The notes beneath the pieces were generated by a model. That model saw nothing but the letters and a program-made list of their open reading frames with translations, was not told the origin of the DNA and ran no database searches. This document shows positions 35,273-44,763 of a DNA stretch of 64,000 bases, piece after piece. Numbering within the stretch: the stretch's first letter is position 1; every line of letters starts with the position of its first letter. The position numbers were made by a program, and so were the translations under genes. This DNA comes from Bailinhaonella thermotolerans (GTDB lineage Bacteria > Actinomycetota > Actinomycetes > Streptosporangiales > Streptosporangiaceae). The stretch lies in assembly GCF_003594875.1 (NCBI RefSeq), contig NZ_QZEY01000022.1, positions 62,001 through 126,000 on the forward strand, written 5' to 3'.

Positions 35273-36055
35273 TCAGGTGGTGTTGCGCTCGTAGATCAGG
35301 CGCAGGCCGATCAGCGTGAGCCAGGGCTCGTGCAGGTCGATGCTCCTGGACTCGGCCACCACGAGGGGGGCGGCGCTGCCGGTGGCCACCACCGTCACGT
35401 CGTCGGGGTTGTCGGCCAGCTCGGCGGCCATGCGCTCCACTATGCCGTCCACCTGCCCGGCGAAGCCGTAGATGATGCCGGACTGGAGGGCCTGGACGGT
35501 GTTCTTGGCGATGACCGTGCGGGGGCGCAGCAGCTCGACCTTGTGGAGCTGGGCGCCGGCCGAGGCCAGGGCGTCCACGCTGATCTCGATGCCGGGCGCG
35601 ATCGCCGAGCCGACGTACTCGCCTCTGGCCGACACCGCGTCGAAGGTCGTGGCGGTGCCGAAGTCGACGATGATGCAGGGGCCGCCGTAGAGCTGGATGG
35701 AGGCCAGGGCGTTGACGATGCGGTCGCTGCCCACCTCCTTGGGGTTGTCCATGCGGACCGGCACGCCCGTGCGCACGCCCGGCTCGACGATGACCGCGGT
35801 GACGTCGCCGTAGTAGCGGCGGCACATCTCGCGCATCTCGTTGAGGACGGACGGGACCGTGCTGCACAGCGCGATGCCGCTGATGTCGGCGTCCTTCAGC
35901 AGCGGGCTCTGGCTGAGCAGGCCCTGCAGCACGACCGCGATCTCGTCGGCGGTGCGGCGGGCGTCGGTGGCCACCCGCCAGTGCTCGATGACCTCCTCGT
36001 CCTCGAAGAGGCCCAGGACGGTGTGGGTGTTCCCGACGTCGATCGTCAGCAGCAT
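35273..36055 (-). CDS. coaX: Type III pantothenate kinase
   Basis: A 260-residue kinase for the first step of CoA synthesis. The ATP loop is [19 protein letters not shown]; the catalytic Asp lies in NPKEVGSDRIVNALASI; and IIVDFGTATTFDAVSARGEY and YVGSAIAPGIEISVDAL follow. CoaX enzymes are ASKHA-fold kinases. The ATG at 36055 shares a base with the nadBC stop, so translation is coupled. With panC and panD upstream, pantothenate synthesis and its phosphorylation are in one block. Confidence 0.96.
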   Translation of the reverse strand: MLLTIDVGNTHTVLGLFEDEEVIEHWRVATDARRTADEIAVVLQGLLSQSPLLKDADISGIALCSTVPSVLNEMREMCRRYYGDVTAVIVEPGVRTGVPVRMDNPKEVGSDRIVNALASIQLYGGPCIIVDFGTATTFDAVSARGEYVGSAIAPGIEISVDALASAGAQLHKVELLRPRTVIAKNTVQALQSGIIYGFAGQVDGIVERMAAELADNPDDVTVVATGSAAPLVVAESRSIDLHEPWLTLIGLRLIYERNTT

Positions 36056-38517
36056 CAGGCGGCTCCGGGGCGAAGGTCCAGGGCGATGTCGAGAGCGGGC
36101 GCGGAGTGGGTGAGCGCGCCCACGGCCAGGTAGTCCACGCCGGTGGCCGCCACCTCGGCCGCCGACTCCAGCGACAGGCCGCCGCTGGCCTCCGTACGGG
36201 CACGGCCGTCGATCAGGGCGACCGCCTCGCGCATGTCCTCCACCGGGAAGTTGTCCAGCAGGATCTCCTCCGCACCTTCGGCCAGGACCGGCGGGATCTG
36301 GTCGATCCGGTCCACCTCCACCTCGATGGGCAGCCCCGGGTTGGCCTGCCGTACCAGCCGGAAGGCCTCGGCCACGCCGCCCGCCGCCACCACGTGATTG
36401 TCCTTGATCAAGGCCGCGTCGAACAGCCCCATGCGGTGGTTGACGCCGCCGCCGCAGCGGACGGCGTACTTCTCCAGCGCCCGCAGTCCCGGCAGCGTCT
36501 TGCGGGTGTCGCGGATGCGCGCGTTCGTCCCGGCCACGGCGTCCACCCAGCGCCGGGTCAGCGTGGCGATCCCGGACAGGTGCGTGAGCAGGTTCAGCGC
36601 GGTCCGCTCGGCCGTGAGCAGGTCGCGGGTGCGCCCGGTGACGGTCATCAGCACGTCGCCGCGGCGCACCCGGTCCCCGTCCTTGACCAGGGCCTCGGCG
36701 CGGCTGCCGCCCACGCGGTCGAAGACGGCGGCGGCCACCGCGAGCCCGGCGACCACGCCGTCGGCGCGGGCGACCACGTCGGCGGTCGCGGTCTGGCCGG
36801 CCGGGATGGTCGCGGCGGAGGTGACGTCCTCGCCGTCGGCCAGGTCCTCGCGCAGCGCCGCCTCGATGACCGCGGACACGTCGTCGTGCGGGATGTACGT
36901 CATGGTCAGGCCGTTCTCCGTCAGGGCCACGTCGAGGTGGCCGAGCCACTTGCCGTCGTCGCGCGCCGGATGGTCCTCGCGCCAGTGCGAGCCGCGGGTC
37001 TCCTCGCGCTCCCCCGCCGCCGCGACCAGCACGGTCGCGACGGTCACCAGGTTGGTGGTCTCCCACGCCTCGGTGCACGGCGTGATCGCGGCCGGCGTCC
37101 ACCGCGCGTCCGTGACCGCCTTCCCCGCCTCGGCGAGGCTGGCCCGGCTGCGCAGCACGCCCGCGCACCGGCTCATGAAGGCCTGCACGCGCGGCCGTAC
37201 CCTCGGGTCGATCAAACCGGAGGGCCGCCGGTCGGGGACGGGATCGCCGGGGGGCTCGCGGCGGGCGGCCAGGTCGGCGGCGATGCGCTCGGCGAAGACC
37301 AGGCCCTCCAGCAGGGAGTTCGAGGCCAGCCGGTTCGCGCCGTGCACGCCGGTGCAGGCCACCTCCCCGCAGGCGTACAGCCCCGGGACGGTGGTGCGGC
37401 CGTGCAGGTCCGTCCGCACGCCGCCGCTGGCGTAGTGGGCGGCGGGCATGACCGGGATCGGCTCGGCCACCGGATCGATGCCGTGCTCGCGGCAGGACGC
37501 GAGGATGGTCGGGAACCGGACCCGCCACTTCTCCTCGCCGAAGTGCCGCGCGTCCAGGAACACCGCGCCGGTCGCGTCGATCCGCTCCATGATCGCCTTG
37601 GCCACGATGTCCCGCGGGGCGAGGTCGCCCAGCTCGTGCCGGTCCGGCATGAAACGCTCGCCGTCGGCGTCGATGAGGAACGCGCCCTCGCCGCGCACCG
37701 CCTCGGAGATGAGCGGCTGCTGCCCGGTGGAGTCCGGGCCGAGCCAGAGCACCGTGGGGTGGAACTGCACGAACTCCAGGTCGCGCACCACCGCCCCGGC
37801 GCGGAGCGCGAGCGCGACGCCGTCGCCGGTGGAGACCAGCGGGTTCGTGGTCGCCGAGTAGATCTGGCCCATGCCCCCGCTGGCCAGCACCACGGCGTCC
37901 GCGCGCACCGCGCCCACGCCGTCGCGGGCGCCCTCGCCCATGACGTGCAGCGTGACGCCGCAGGCGCGGCCCTCGGCGTCCCGCAGCAGGTCGAGCACGA
38001 GCGCGTGTTCGATGATCTCGATCCGGGGCTCGGCCAGCACCGCGGAGACCAGCGCGCGCTGGACCTCCGCGCCCGTGGCGTCGCCGCCCGCGTGCACGAT
38101 GCGGTCCCGCCGGTGCCCGCCCTCGCGGGTCAGCGCCAGCTCCCCGTCCGGGCGGCGGTCGAACCGCGCCCCGGTCTCGATCAGGCGGCGTACGGCCGCC
38201 GGGCCCTCGTCCACGAGCACGCGCACGGCGGCGCCGTCGCAGAGGCCGACCCCCGCGATCATCGTGTCGTTGTGGTGCTCCTCGGGCGTGTCGGCCGGGT
38301 CGAGCACGGCCGCGATGCCGCCCTGGGCCCATCGCGTGGACCCGGCCGACAGGACGTCCTTGGTCACGACGAGGACGCGGCGCTCCGGCGCGAGCTCGGC
38401 GTGCCGGAGCGCGACGGTGAGCCCGGCGATCCCGGAGCCGACCACCACGACGTCCGCCCGCGCGGTCCAGCCGGGATCGGGGGCGGTCAACCGGCGCGGG
38501 ATCGGCTGGGGACTCAC
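36055..38517 (-). CDS. nadBC: NadB-NadC fusion: L-aspartate oxidase plus quinolinate phosphoribosyltransferase
   Basis: One uninterrupted 820-codon frame. Residues 1-538 are L-aspartate oxidase: FAD motif [46 protein letters not shown] and [17 protein letters not shown]. Residues 539-820 are a complete Nad[60 protein letters not shown] and [19 protein letters not shown]. These enzymes make iminoaspartate and turn quinolinate into nicotinate mononucleotide; NadA is not in the window. An ATG at 36903 with GGAG 12-15 bases upstream could give a separate 282-residue NadC. GTGA overlap with panD. Confidence 0.93.
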   Translation of the reverse strand: MSPQPIPRRLTAPDPGWTARADVVVVGSGIAGLTVALRHAELAPERRVLVVTKDVLSAGSTRWAQGGIAAVLDPADTPEEHHNDTMIAGVGLCDGAAVRVLVDEGPAAVRRLIETGARFDRRPDGELALTREGGHRRDRIVHAGGDATGAEVQRALVSAVLAEPRIEIIEHALVLDLLRDAEGRACGVTLHVMGEGARDGVGAVRADAVVLASGGMGQIYSATTNPLVSTGDGVALALRAGAVVRDLEFVQFHPTVLWLGPDSTGQQPLISEAVRGEGAFLIDADGERFMPDRHELGDLAPRDIVAKAIMERIDATGAVFLDARHFGEEKWRVRFPTILASCREHGIDPVAEPIPVMPAAHYASGGVRTDLHGRTTVPGLYACGEVACTGVHGANRLASNSLLEGLVFAERIAADLAARREPPGDPVPDRRPSGLIDPRVRPRVQAFMSRCAGVLRSRASLAEAGKAVTDARWTPAAITPCTEAWETTNLVTVATVLVAAAGEREETRGSHWREDHPARDDGKWLGHLDVALTENGLTMTYIPHDDVSAVIEAALREDLADGEDVTSAATIPAGQTATADVVARADGVVAGLAVAAAVFDRVGGSRAEALVKDGDRVRRGDVLMTVTGRTRDLLTAERTALNLLTHLSGIATLTRRWVDAVAGTNARIRDTRKTLPGLRALEKYAVRCGGGVNHRMGLFDAALIKDNHVVAAGGVAEAFRLVRQANPGLPIEVEVDRIDQIPPVLAEGAEEILLDNFPVEDMREAVALIDGRARTEASGGLSLESAAEVAATGVDYLAVGALTHSAPALDIALDLRPGAA

Positions 38518-38957
38518 CGCACGGCCGCCGCGGGGGTCACGCCGGACGCGGTGACCGCGCCGGAGACCTGGTCGCTGCCGGGCACGGGCTCGGCCGGGTC
38601 GTTGCCGAGCCGCACGATCCGGTTCGACCGGTCCACGTGGACGATGCGCGGCTCGAACTCGCGGGCCTCGCGCTCGTCCATCGCCGCGTAGCTGATGATG
38701 ATCACCAGGTCGCCGGTGTGGACGAGCCTGGCGGCGGCCCCGTTGATGCCGATGACCCCGGTCCCGCGCTCGCCGGCGATCACGTAGGTCTCCAGGCGGG
38801 CGCCGTTGTCGATGTCGACGATGTGGACCAGCTCGCCGGGGAGCAGGTCGGCCGCGTCCAGCAGGTCCTGGTCGATGGTGACCGAGCCTACGTAGTGCAG
38901 GTCGGCCTGGGTGACGGTCGCGCGATGGATCTTGGACTTGAGCATCGTGCGCTGCAT
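38514..38957 (-). CDS. panD: Aspartate 1-decarboxylase (pyruvoyl enzyme)
   Basis: A 147-residue proenzyme making beta-alanine. [20 protein letters not shown] leads to the self-cleavage site [12 protein letters not shown], where Ser25 becomes the pyruvoyl group. The fold continues with [20 protein letters not shown] and [22 protein letters not shown]-terminal extension of about 25 residues beyond the core is poorly conserved. ATG 38957 has AGGAGG eight bases ahead. The stop overlaps the nadBC start by four bases. Confidence 0.96.
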   Translation of the reverse strand: MQRTMLKSKIHRATVTQADLHYVGSVTIDQDLLDAADLLPGELVHIVDIDNGARLETYVIAGERGTGVIGINGAAARLVHTGDLVIIISYAAMDEREAREFEPRIVHVDRSNRIVRLGNDPAEPVPGSDQVSGAVTASGVTPAAAVR

Positions 38958-39034
38958 GGGTGTTCCTCCTCGAGGGGTCGCGCCGCGTCCGCGTGCACGC
39001 CTCGGATTCGACTGTATCGGCAGTCCCGAGTGCG

Positions 39035-39907
39035 CTATCCGCGGGCTGTCCGGGGCAGGAAGGTCACTGACATGTTGTCGATCAGACGCGTGGTTCCGAC
39101 CTTGCCCGCCACCGCGAGCACGGCCTCCCCGGCGTAATCTTCGCCGATCTCCGCGAAAGTCGCGGGATCGACCAGCGCGAGATAGTCCAGCCGCAGCGGG
39201 GGCCGCGCCTCCGCCGCCTCCTCCAGCACCCGCCGCGCCGCCCGCCGTACGGCCGAGGGGCCCTGCGCGGCGGTCGCGCGCCCCTCGGCGAGCGCCCGGG
39301 ACAGGTAGAGGCCGGTCCGCCGGTCCTCGGGGCCGAGGTAGCGGTTCCGGCTGGACAGGGCCAGGCCGTCCGGCTCCCGCATGGTCGGGGCGCCCACGAC
39401 GCGCACGGGCACGTCGAGGTCGGCGACCATCCGGCGGATCATGGCGAGCTGCTGCGCGTCCTTCTGCCCGAAGATCGCGACCTGTGGTCGTACGAGGTTG
39501 AACAGCTTGAGGACGACGGTGAGCACGCCGTCGAAGTGCCCGGGGCGAAACTCCCCTTCGAGCACGTCGCCCATGGGACCCGCCGAGACCGTGACCTGGC
39601 GGTTCCCGGTGTACATCTCCTCGGGCGACGGGGCGAACACCAGCCGCACGCCCTCCTCCGCGCACGCGCGCACGTCCGCGTCGAACGTCCGGGGGTATCG
39701 CGAGAAGTCCTCGTCCGGGCCGAACTGCAGGGGGTTGACGAAGACGCTGACGACCACGTCGTCGGCGTACTGGTGCGCCAGCCGGATCAGCGACCGGTGC
39801 CCCTCGTGCAGCGCCCCCATCGTGGGCACCAGCGCGACCGTGCCGAGGGCGGCACGCTCCTCCGCGAGCCGCTCCCGGGTCTCCGCGATCCTCACCGCTT
39901 CGCTCAC
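39035..39907 (-). CDS. panC: Pantothenate synthetase
   Basis: A 290-residue enzyme joining pantoate and beta-alanine with ATP. The adenylate-binding signature is [20 protein letters not shown], followed by [59 protein letters not shown] and [13 protein letters not shown] start at 39907 with AGGGGGG upstream. panD follows 77 bases downstream, so both beta-alanine supply and its use are encoded together. Confidence 0.96.
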   Translation of the reverse strand: MSEAVRIAETRERLAEERAALGTVALVPTMGALHEGHRSLIRLAHQYADDVVVSVFVNPLQFGPDEDFSRYPRTFDADVRACAEEGVRLVFAPSPEEMYTGNRQVTVSAGPMGDVLEGEFRPGHFDGVLTVVLKLFNLVRPQVAIFGQKDAQQLAMIRRMVADLDVPVRVVGAPTMREPDGLALSSRNRYLGPEDRRTGLYLSRALAEGRATAAQGPSAVRRAARRVLEEAAEARPPLRLDYLALVDPATFAEIGEDYAGEAVLAVAGKVGTTRLIDNMSVTFLPRTARG

Positions 39908-40012
39908 GGCCGCGCCCCCCTGGTTCCGCGCGCCGCGGGCATCCGCCCCACGCCCCGAATCCGCCGCTCCATAGCTCCAGTCCTCTCCTGGGTACCGGGA
40001 CCAGGGCCAAGC

Positions 40013-40924
40013 CTACAAACCGGGTGACGGAGGAGGTTCCTGGGAGGCGAACACATCGAGCAGGCGCTCGGCGTCGCCGGGCTTGAGCACGCCGGCGGCC
40101 AGGGCGCGGTCGGCGGTGAGGCGGGCCAGCGCGACATAGGCGGCGGCGGTCTCGGGCGACACCTCGGACAGCGCGGCGATGTGCCTGCGCACCGTGCCGG
40201 CGTCGCCCCGGGCGACGGGGCCGGTCAGCCCGTGGATGCCCAGGCGCAGCGCGTTGTCCAGGGCGGCCCCGGCGAGCGGGCCGAGCATGCGCCCCGGGTG
40301 CTCCACGCCGATGCTCCCCAGCAGGTCGGCTGACTCGGACACCAGCGTGACCAGGTGGTTCGCGGCGTTGGCGAGGGCGGCGTGGTAGAGCGTGCGGTGC
40401 TCGTCGGCGATCCAGGCGGGCTCGCCGCCCATCTCGATCACCAGCGCCTCGGCGACCAGCCGCAGCGGCTCGGGCGCGGTCACGCCGAAGGAGATCCCGC
40501 CGAGCCGGGCCAGGTCGTCGTCGCGGCCGGTGAACGTCATGACCGGGTGCACGGCCAGCGGCAGCGCCCCGGCGCGGGTCGCGTCGTCGAGCACGCCCAG
40601 GCCGTACGCGCCGCTCGTGTGCATCAGGAGCTTGCCGGCCAGGCCGGTCTCGGTCGCGGCGAGCCCGGCGGCGAGGCCGGGGAGCGTGTCGTCGGGAACG
40701 GTGAGCAGGACCAGCTCGGCGCGTTCGACGACCTCGCGGGGTTCGAGCAGCGGGACGCCGCCCAGGCGCTCGGCGGCGCGGCGGCGGGAGGCGTCGGACA
40801 CCCCGCTGGCGGCGACGACGTGGTGGCCTGCCCGGGCGAGCGCGGCGCCCAGGACGGAGCCGACGCGGCCGGCTCCGACGACGCCGACGGTGAGCCGGGC
40901 GGGACGGTCGATTGCGCCTTCCAT
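40013..40924 (-). CDS. Rossmann-fold/DUF2520 NAD(P)-dependent dehydrogenase-like protein
   Basis: A 303-residue protein. The N-terminal Rossmann motif is [20 protein letters not shown], followed by [19 protein letters not shown]. The C-terminal helical DUF2520 domain includes [20 protein letters not shown] and [20 protein letters not shown]. The family resembles ketopantoate-reductase-like and 6-phosphogluconate-dehydrogenase-like enzymes and is linked to panC across actinobacteria, so a role in pantoate supply is possible but unproven. ATG 40924 has TAGGCT seven bases upstream and no Shine-Dalgarno (leaderless). Confidence 0.9.
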   Translation of the reverse strand: MEGAIDRPARLTVGVVGAGRVGSVLGAALARAGHHVVAASGVSDASRRRAAERLGGVPLLEPREVVERAELVLLTVPDDTLPGLAAGLAATETGLAGKLLMHTSGAYGLGVLDDATRAGALPLAVHPVMTFTGRDDDLARLGGISFGVTAPEPLRLVAEALVIEMGGEPAWIADEHRTLYHAALANAANHLVTLVSESADLLGSIGVEHPGRMLGPLAGAALDNALRLGIHGLTGPVARGDAGTVRRHIAALSEVSPETAAAYVALARLTADRALAAGVLKPGDAERLLDVFASQEPPPSPGL

Positions 40925-41042
40925 GTGCTTCAGCCTAGGGGGATCGCGCCGGGCGGGGGCCCGGGGGCTTGATCATTACCGCGCTTTTCCCGGGCCATGA
41001 GATAGCCCCCGGAGGGCCCCGGGTATCCCCGAGAACGTACGA

Positions 41043-41070
41043 GGCGGCCCCGCGGACGGGCGCGGGGCCG
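41043..41070. terminator. Hairpin downstream of chaplin gene
   Basis: GCGGCCCCGCG at 41043-41053 pairs with CGCGGGGCCGC at 41060-41070 with a 6-base loop. It lies 125 bases beyond the chaplin stop, in the space upstream of the DUF2520 gene, and may end the chaplin transcript. Confidence 0.55.
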
Positions 41071-41194
41071 CGACGATCTCACACCTTCGTGAACGAAATC
41101 ACCGGCGACAGTGACTGGCGCGAAGGGTGGTCGGAAGGGTTATCGGGTGCCGGGGCCGTGTGAGGGCTCCGGCGCCCGCCCTCCGGCGGGTCCG

Positions 41195-41428
41195 TCAGTG
41201 ACGGTCGTCGTCGGTGTCCACGTGGGCGCCGCCCTTGCAGCCGGCCGTGGCCTGGCCGAAGACCGCGACGCTGTTGCCGCAGACGTTGACCGGCACGTTG
41301 ACGGCGTCGTTCAGGATCTGGTTGCCGCCGAGCAGGCTGTTGGTGCCGCTGGTGATGTCGGCGTTGGCGGGGGCGGCCAGGATCATCAGACCGCCCGCGG
41401 CCAGCGCGAGGGTGAGCTTCTTGAGCAT
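41195..41428 (-). CDS. Small chaplin-family surface protein
   Basis: A 77-residue secreted protein. Signal peptide MLKKLTLALAAGGLMILAAP, cleaved near ANA-DITSG. The mature 53 residues carry one chaplin domain: LLGGNQILNDAVNVPVNVCG, NSVAVFGQATAGCKGG, with the two conserved cysteines and the VNVCGNSV pattern. The tail HVDTDDDRH is acidic. Chaplins assemble into amyloid films on aerial hyphae and spores of streptomycetes. There is one domain and no sorting signal, so this is a short chaplin. GAGGAG is upstream of the ATG. Confidence 0.9.
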   Translation of the reverse strand: MLKKLTLALAAGGLMILAAPANADITSGTNSLLGGNQILNDAVNVPVNVCGNSVAVFGQATAGCKGGAHVDTDDDRH

Positions 41429-41663
41429 GTGCTACGTGCTCCTCTCGTCGATCTCGCGGCATCGAACGCCGCGAAGGGGGATGTGCTGGGGGGACGGCAT
41501 GCCGTCCGGCGGCCAGCCGAGGCCGACACGGACGGACTCCCCGCCGATGCGACGCCACGCTAGCACAAGGGGTAGTCAAATAATCACTATAAGCAACTAG
41601 TGTTTCCCGCCCCGCCGTCTCCTACTCCTCATCGCCAGGTCAAGCCGGGGTAGCGTGGCGAGC

Positions 41664-42641
41664 GTGAGGCTTGGCTGGCGCGACGCGATGGACACCGCGC
41701 TCTACGGTGAACACGGTTTCTACCGCCGCGGGGAGCGCCCGGCGCACCACTTCCGCACCTCGGTGCACGCCTCGGACGTCTTCGCCGAGGCCCTGCTGTC
41801 GCTCCTGGCCGAGGTGGACGCCGCGCTCGGGCATCCCGACCCGTTCGACCTGGTGGACATGGGCGCGGGCGGCGGAGAGCTCGTCTCCCGGCTGCTCTCC
41901 CTGGCCCCCGCCGAGCTGGCCGTACGGCTGCGCCCGCACGGGGTGGACCTCTCCCCCCGCCCGGCGGACCTGCCCGGCCGCGTCGAGTGGTCGGACACCC
42001 CGCCGGACAAGATCACCGGCCTGGTGGTCGCGAACGAGTGGCTCGACAACGTGCCCCTCGACGTGGCCGAGCTGACCCCGGACGGTCCCCGCCTGCTCCT
42101 GGTGGACCCGGCCACCGGCGAGGAGAGCCTCGGCGGCCCGGTGACCGGCGAGGACGCGGCGTGGCTGGAACGGTGGTGGCCGCTGCGCCGCCCGGGCGAC
42201 CGCGCCGAGGTGGGCCGCCCCCGGGACGAGGCGTGGGCGTCGGTGGTGTCCCGGCTGGCGGCGGGCACGGCCGTCGCGATCGACTACGCGCACACGTCCC
42301 CGGCCGACCGTCCCTGCCACGGCACGCTCACGGCCTACCGCGACGGGCGTCCCGCGGCCCCGGTGCCCGACGGCTCCTGCGACATCACCGCCCACGTGGC
42401 CCTCGACGCCTGCGCCGCCGCCGGGGAGGCCGCCGGAGCAGCCGAGACGACGCTGACGACCCAGCGGGCGGCCCTGATGTCCCTGGGCGTCACGGGGCGC
42501 CGCCCGCCGCTCGACCTGGCGCGCACCGACCCCCGCGCCTACCTCACGCGGCTGAGCCGGGCCGGTCAGGAGGCCGAGCTCATCGACCCCCACGGCCTCG
42601 GCGGCTTCGGCTGGCTCGCCCAGTCCGTCCCGCCGCGCTGA
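41664..42641 (+). CDS. SAM-dependent methyltransferase, MidA/NDUFAF7 family
   Basis: A 325-residue methyltransferase of the family that in mitochondria methylates the NDUFS2 subunit of complex I. Features: LGWRDAMDTALYGEHGFYRR at the N-terminus, the SAM motif LVDMGAGGGELVSRLL near 65-80, VVANEWLDNVPLDVAELT (the conserved NEWLDN-type motif, often NEFFDA), AVAIDYAHTS and CDITAHVALDACAAAG. It is convergent with an orphan NuoD homologue, the counterpart of NDUFS2. TAGCGT ends 7 bases before GTG 41664, so I chose this leaderless start; GTG 41655 is the alternative. Confidence 0.88.
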   Translation: MRLGWRDAMDTALYGEHGFYRRGERPAHHFRTSVHASDVFAEALLSLLAEVDAALGHPDPFDLVDMGAGGGELVSRLLSLAPAELAVRLRPHGVDLSPRPADLPGRVEWSDTPPDKITGLVVANEWLDNVPLDVAELTPDGPRLLLVDPATGEESLGGPVTGEDAAWLERWWPLRRPGDRAEVGRPRDEAWASVVSRLAAGTAVAIDYAHTSPADRPCHGTLTAYRDGRPAAPVPDGSCDITAHVALDACAAAGEAAGAAETTLTTQRAALMSLGVTGRRPPLDLARTDPRAYLTRLSRAGQEAELIDPHGLGGFGWLAQSVPPR

Positions 42642-42662
42642 CCCCGCGCGCGCCGGCCGGCG

Positions 42663-43826
42663 TCACTTGTCGATGTCGCCGACCACGAAGAACATCGAGC
42701 CGAGGATGGCGATCATGTCGGCGACCAGGTGGCCGGGCAGGAGTTCGCGCAGGACCTGGATGTTGTTGTACGACGCGGAGCGCAGCTTCAGCCGCCAGGG
42801 GGTCTTGTCGCCGCGCGAGACCAGGTAGTAGCCGTTGACGCCGAGGGGGTTCTCGGTCCAGGCGTAGGTGTGGCCCTCAGGGACCTTGAGGACCTTGGGG
42901 AGGCGCTGGTTGATGGGCCCCGGCGGGAGGTCGCGCAGCCGTTCCACGCAGGCGTCGGCCAGGTCCAGCGACACGCGCACCTGGTCGAGGAGGCATTCGA
43001 ACCGCGCCAGGCAGTCGCCCTCCTGCCGGGTCACCACCGGCACGTCCAGCTCGCCGTACGCCAGGTACGGCTCGTCGCGGCGCAGGTCGAAGTCCACCCC
43101 CGAGGCGCGCGCGATGGGGCCGCTCACGCCGTACTGCATGATCGCCTCGCGGCCCAGCACGCCGACGCCGCGCGTGCGGGCCCGGAAGATCTCGTTGCCG
43201 AAGATCAGGTCCTCGATGTACGGCAGGCGGGCGCGGACGTCGGCGACCGCGGCGGACGTGCGGTCGAGCCAGCCCGCCGGGAGCTCCTCCTTGAGGCCGC
43301 CCACGCGGTTGAACATGTAGTGCATGCGGCCGCCGGAGATCTCCTCCATGACGTGCTGGAGGGTCTCGCGCTCGCGGAAGGCGTAGAAGATGGGCGTGAT
43401 CGCGCCGACCTCCAGGGGGTACGACCCGAGGAACATCAGGTGGTTGAGCACGCGGTTCAGCTCGGCGAGGAGGGTCCGCGCCCACACGGCCCGGACCGGC
43501 GTCTCCATGCCGAGCATGCGCTCGACCGCGATCACGACGCCCAGCTCGTTCGCGAACGCCGAGAGCCAGTCGTGCCGGTTCGCCAGCACGAGGATCTGCC
43601 GGTAGTCACGGACCTCGAACAGCTTCTCCGCGCCCCGGTGCATGTAGCCCACGATCGGCTCGCACGCCCGGATGCGCTCCCCGTCCAGGGTGAGCCGCAA
43701 CCGCAGCACGCCGTGCGTCGAGGGATGCTGCGGCCCGATGTTGAGCGTCATGTCCTCGGTGGCCAGCTCCTTGTCCACGGCCACCTGCGAGGCCCCGGCC
43801 CCGACCCCGACGATCCGCTCAGTCAT
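42663..43826 (-). CDS. nuoD: Orphan NADH-quinone oxidoreductase subunit D (NuoD-like)
   Basis: A 387-residue protein of the complex I 49-kDa family. Conserved elements: [78 protein letters not shown] and the C-terminal [20 protein letters not shown] with VVGDIDK at the end, close to canonical NuoD. No other nuo gene is nearby. Streptomyces also has a stand-alone nuoD2. It may be a paralogue of the subunit in the main nuo operon. ATG 43826 is preceded by TGGGGG; longer frames add only Gly/Arg-rich sequence. Confidence 0.93.
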   Translation of the reverse strand: MTERIVGVGAGASQVAVDKELATEDMTLNIGPQHPSTHGVLRLRLTLDGERIRACEPIVGYMHRGAEKLFEVRDYRQILVLANRHDWLSAFANELGVVIAVERMLGMETPVRAVWARTLLAELNRVLNHLMFLGSYPLEVGAITPIFYAFRERETLQHVMEEISGGRMHYMFNRVGGLKEELPAGWLDRTSAAVADVRARLPYIEDLIFGNEIFRARTRGVGVLGREAIMQYGVSGPIARASGVDFDLRRDEPYLAYGELDVPVVTRQEGDCLARFECLLDQVRVSLDLADACVERLRDLPPGPINQRLPKVLKVPEGHTYAWTENPLGVNGYYLVSRGDKTPWRLKLRSASYNNIQVLRELLPGHLVADMIAILGSMFFVVGDIDK

Positions 43827-44052
43827 GCCCCCATAGTCCCACGCACCCCCGCCCCGGCCACCCCCTCCGCCATCCCCGCGTCCGCCCGGGCCGGCCCGGG
43901 ATCCATGGCGTACGGCGGACGCCATGGCGGTCACGTCCCCGTCACCGCTCCACGGCCCGGCTCGTGATCTCCCGCCCGGAACTGTCGGTGCGCCCTGGTT
44001 GCCTGAGGGCGTCGGGCGAGAGCGGGCGGCGACGCCGAGGACGGAGGGACGA

Positions 44053-44574
44053 ATGGACGATCACGCGCGGCTCTGGGCGTTGATCGAGGCGGCGTGGGAG
44101 CCCCTGGGGTCTGAGGTCGCCCGCGCGCGGCGGGAGTTGGCCCATCGGACGCCGACCCCGGACGAGAGGCTGCACGGGGTGCCGCCCCTGTCCTTGGTCG
44201 AAGGGGCCCTGGACGGGTTCCTGGACAACCTGGCCGGGATGACCCGGGACCTGCCGGCCGGGGAGCTGGCCGACCTCGACCGGTCGGTCGAACGCCTCCT
44301 CCACGACATCGACCGCGCCGAGGTCCACGCGGCCACGGACGGCTCCGACGACGGCTTCCTGTACGCGCGCGGGTTCATCGTCGCGCTGGGCCGGGAGTTC
44401 TACCGGGCGGTGGACGCCGATCCGCGGATGGCGGTGCTGGACGCGGAGTGCGAGGAGATGGCCTACTTCTTCGCCCGGCTGCACGCCGAGCGCTTCGGCG
44501 GCTACCCCGTCACCGGCTCGGGCATCTCCCGCGAGTCCGGCTCCAACCGGCGAGGCCGGCCGCCCTCCGCCTGA
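44053..44574 (+). CDS. DUF4240-family protein
   Basis: A 173-residue soluble, acidic protein. It begins [20 protein letters not shown], and its core has [40 protein letters not shown] and [20 protein letters not shown], matching the DUF4240 family as I recall it. The function is unknown. GGAGGGACGA directly precedes ATG 44053, while the upstream frame has Pro/Gly low complexity, so the shorter start is preferred. Confidence 0.8.
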   Translation: MDDHARLWALIEAAWEPLGSEVARARRELAHRTPTPDERLHGVPPLSLVEGALDGFLDNLAGMTRDLPAGELADLDRSVERLLHDIDRAEVHAATDGSDDGFLYARGFIVALGREFYRAVDADPRMAVLDAECEEMAYFFARLHAERFGGYPVTGSGISRESGSNRRGRPPSA

Positions 44575-44636
44575 CCTGCGGCGTCGGCGGAACGGGTACG
44601 GCGGGCCGGGCCGATCGGCGCGCGGCGGGAAACGCG

Positions 44637-44668
44637 GAACCCGGCTCCTCTGGGGAGGAGCCGGGTTC
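44637..44668. terminator. Strong bidirectional terminator, 14 bp perfect stem
   Basis: GAACCCGGCTCCTC at 44637-44650 pairs with GAGGAGCCGGGTTC at 44655-44668 with a 4-base loop (TGGG), between the convergent DUF4240 and aminotransferase genes. Confidence 0.85.
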
Positions 44669-44763
44669 GCCGCCTGGGCCGAGCCCCTCGGCCGGGGGGC
44701 GGCCGCCTTGCGGCGCGCGCCGGGGTACCGGGCGGGGTGGTACCCCGGGTCGGGGGGAGGGGG

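Noticed and set aside
36055-38332. N-terminal extension of CoaX through the NadBC region
   Set aside because: The frame is open upstream, but CoaX homologues start at [10 protein letters not shown] (36055), and the extension is antiphase to the true NadBC frame.
38957-40010. N-terminal extension of PanD through the panC region
   Set aside because: PanD must begin at [10 protein letters not shown] for correct self-processing, and AGGAGG marks ATG 38957; the rest is a shadow of panC.
41643-41664. Longer start (GTG 41655) for the MidA-like methyltransferase
   Set aside because: GTG 41655 overlaps the TAGCGT hexamer at 41651-41656 and has no SD, whereas GTG 41664 is at the expected leaderless distance. 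Kept as an alternative only.
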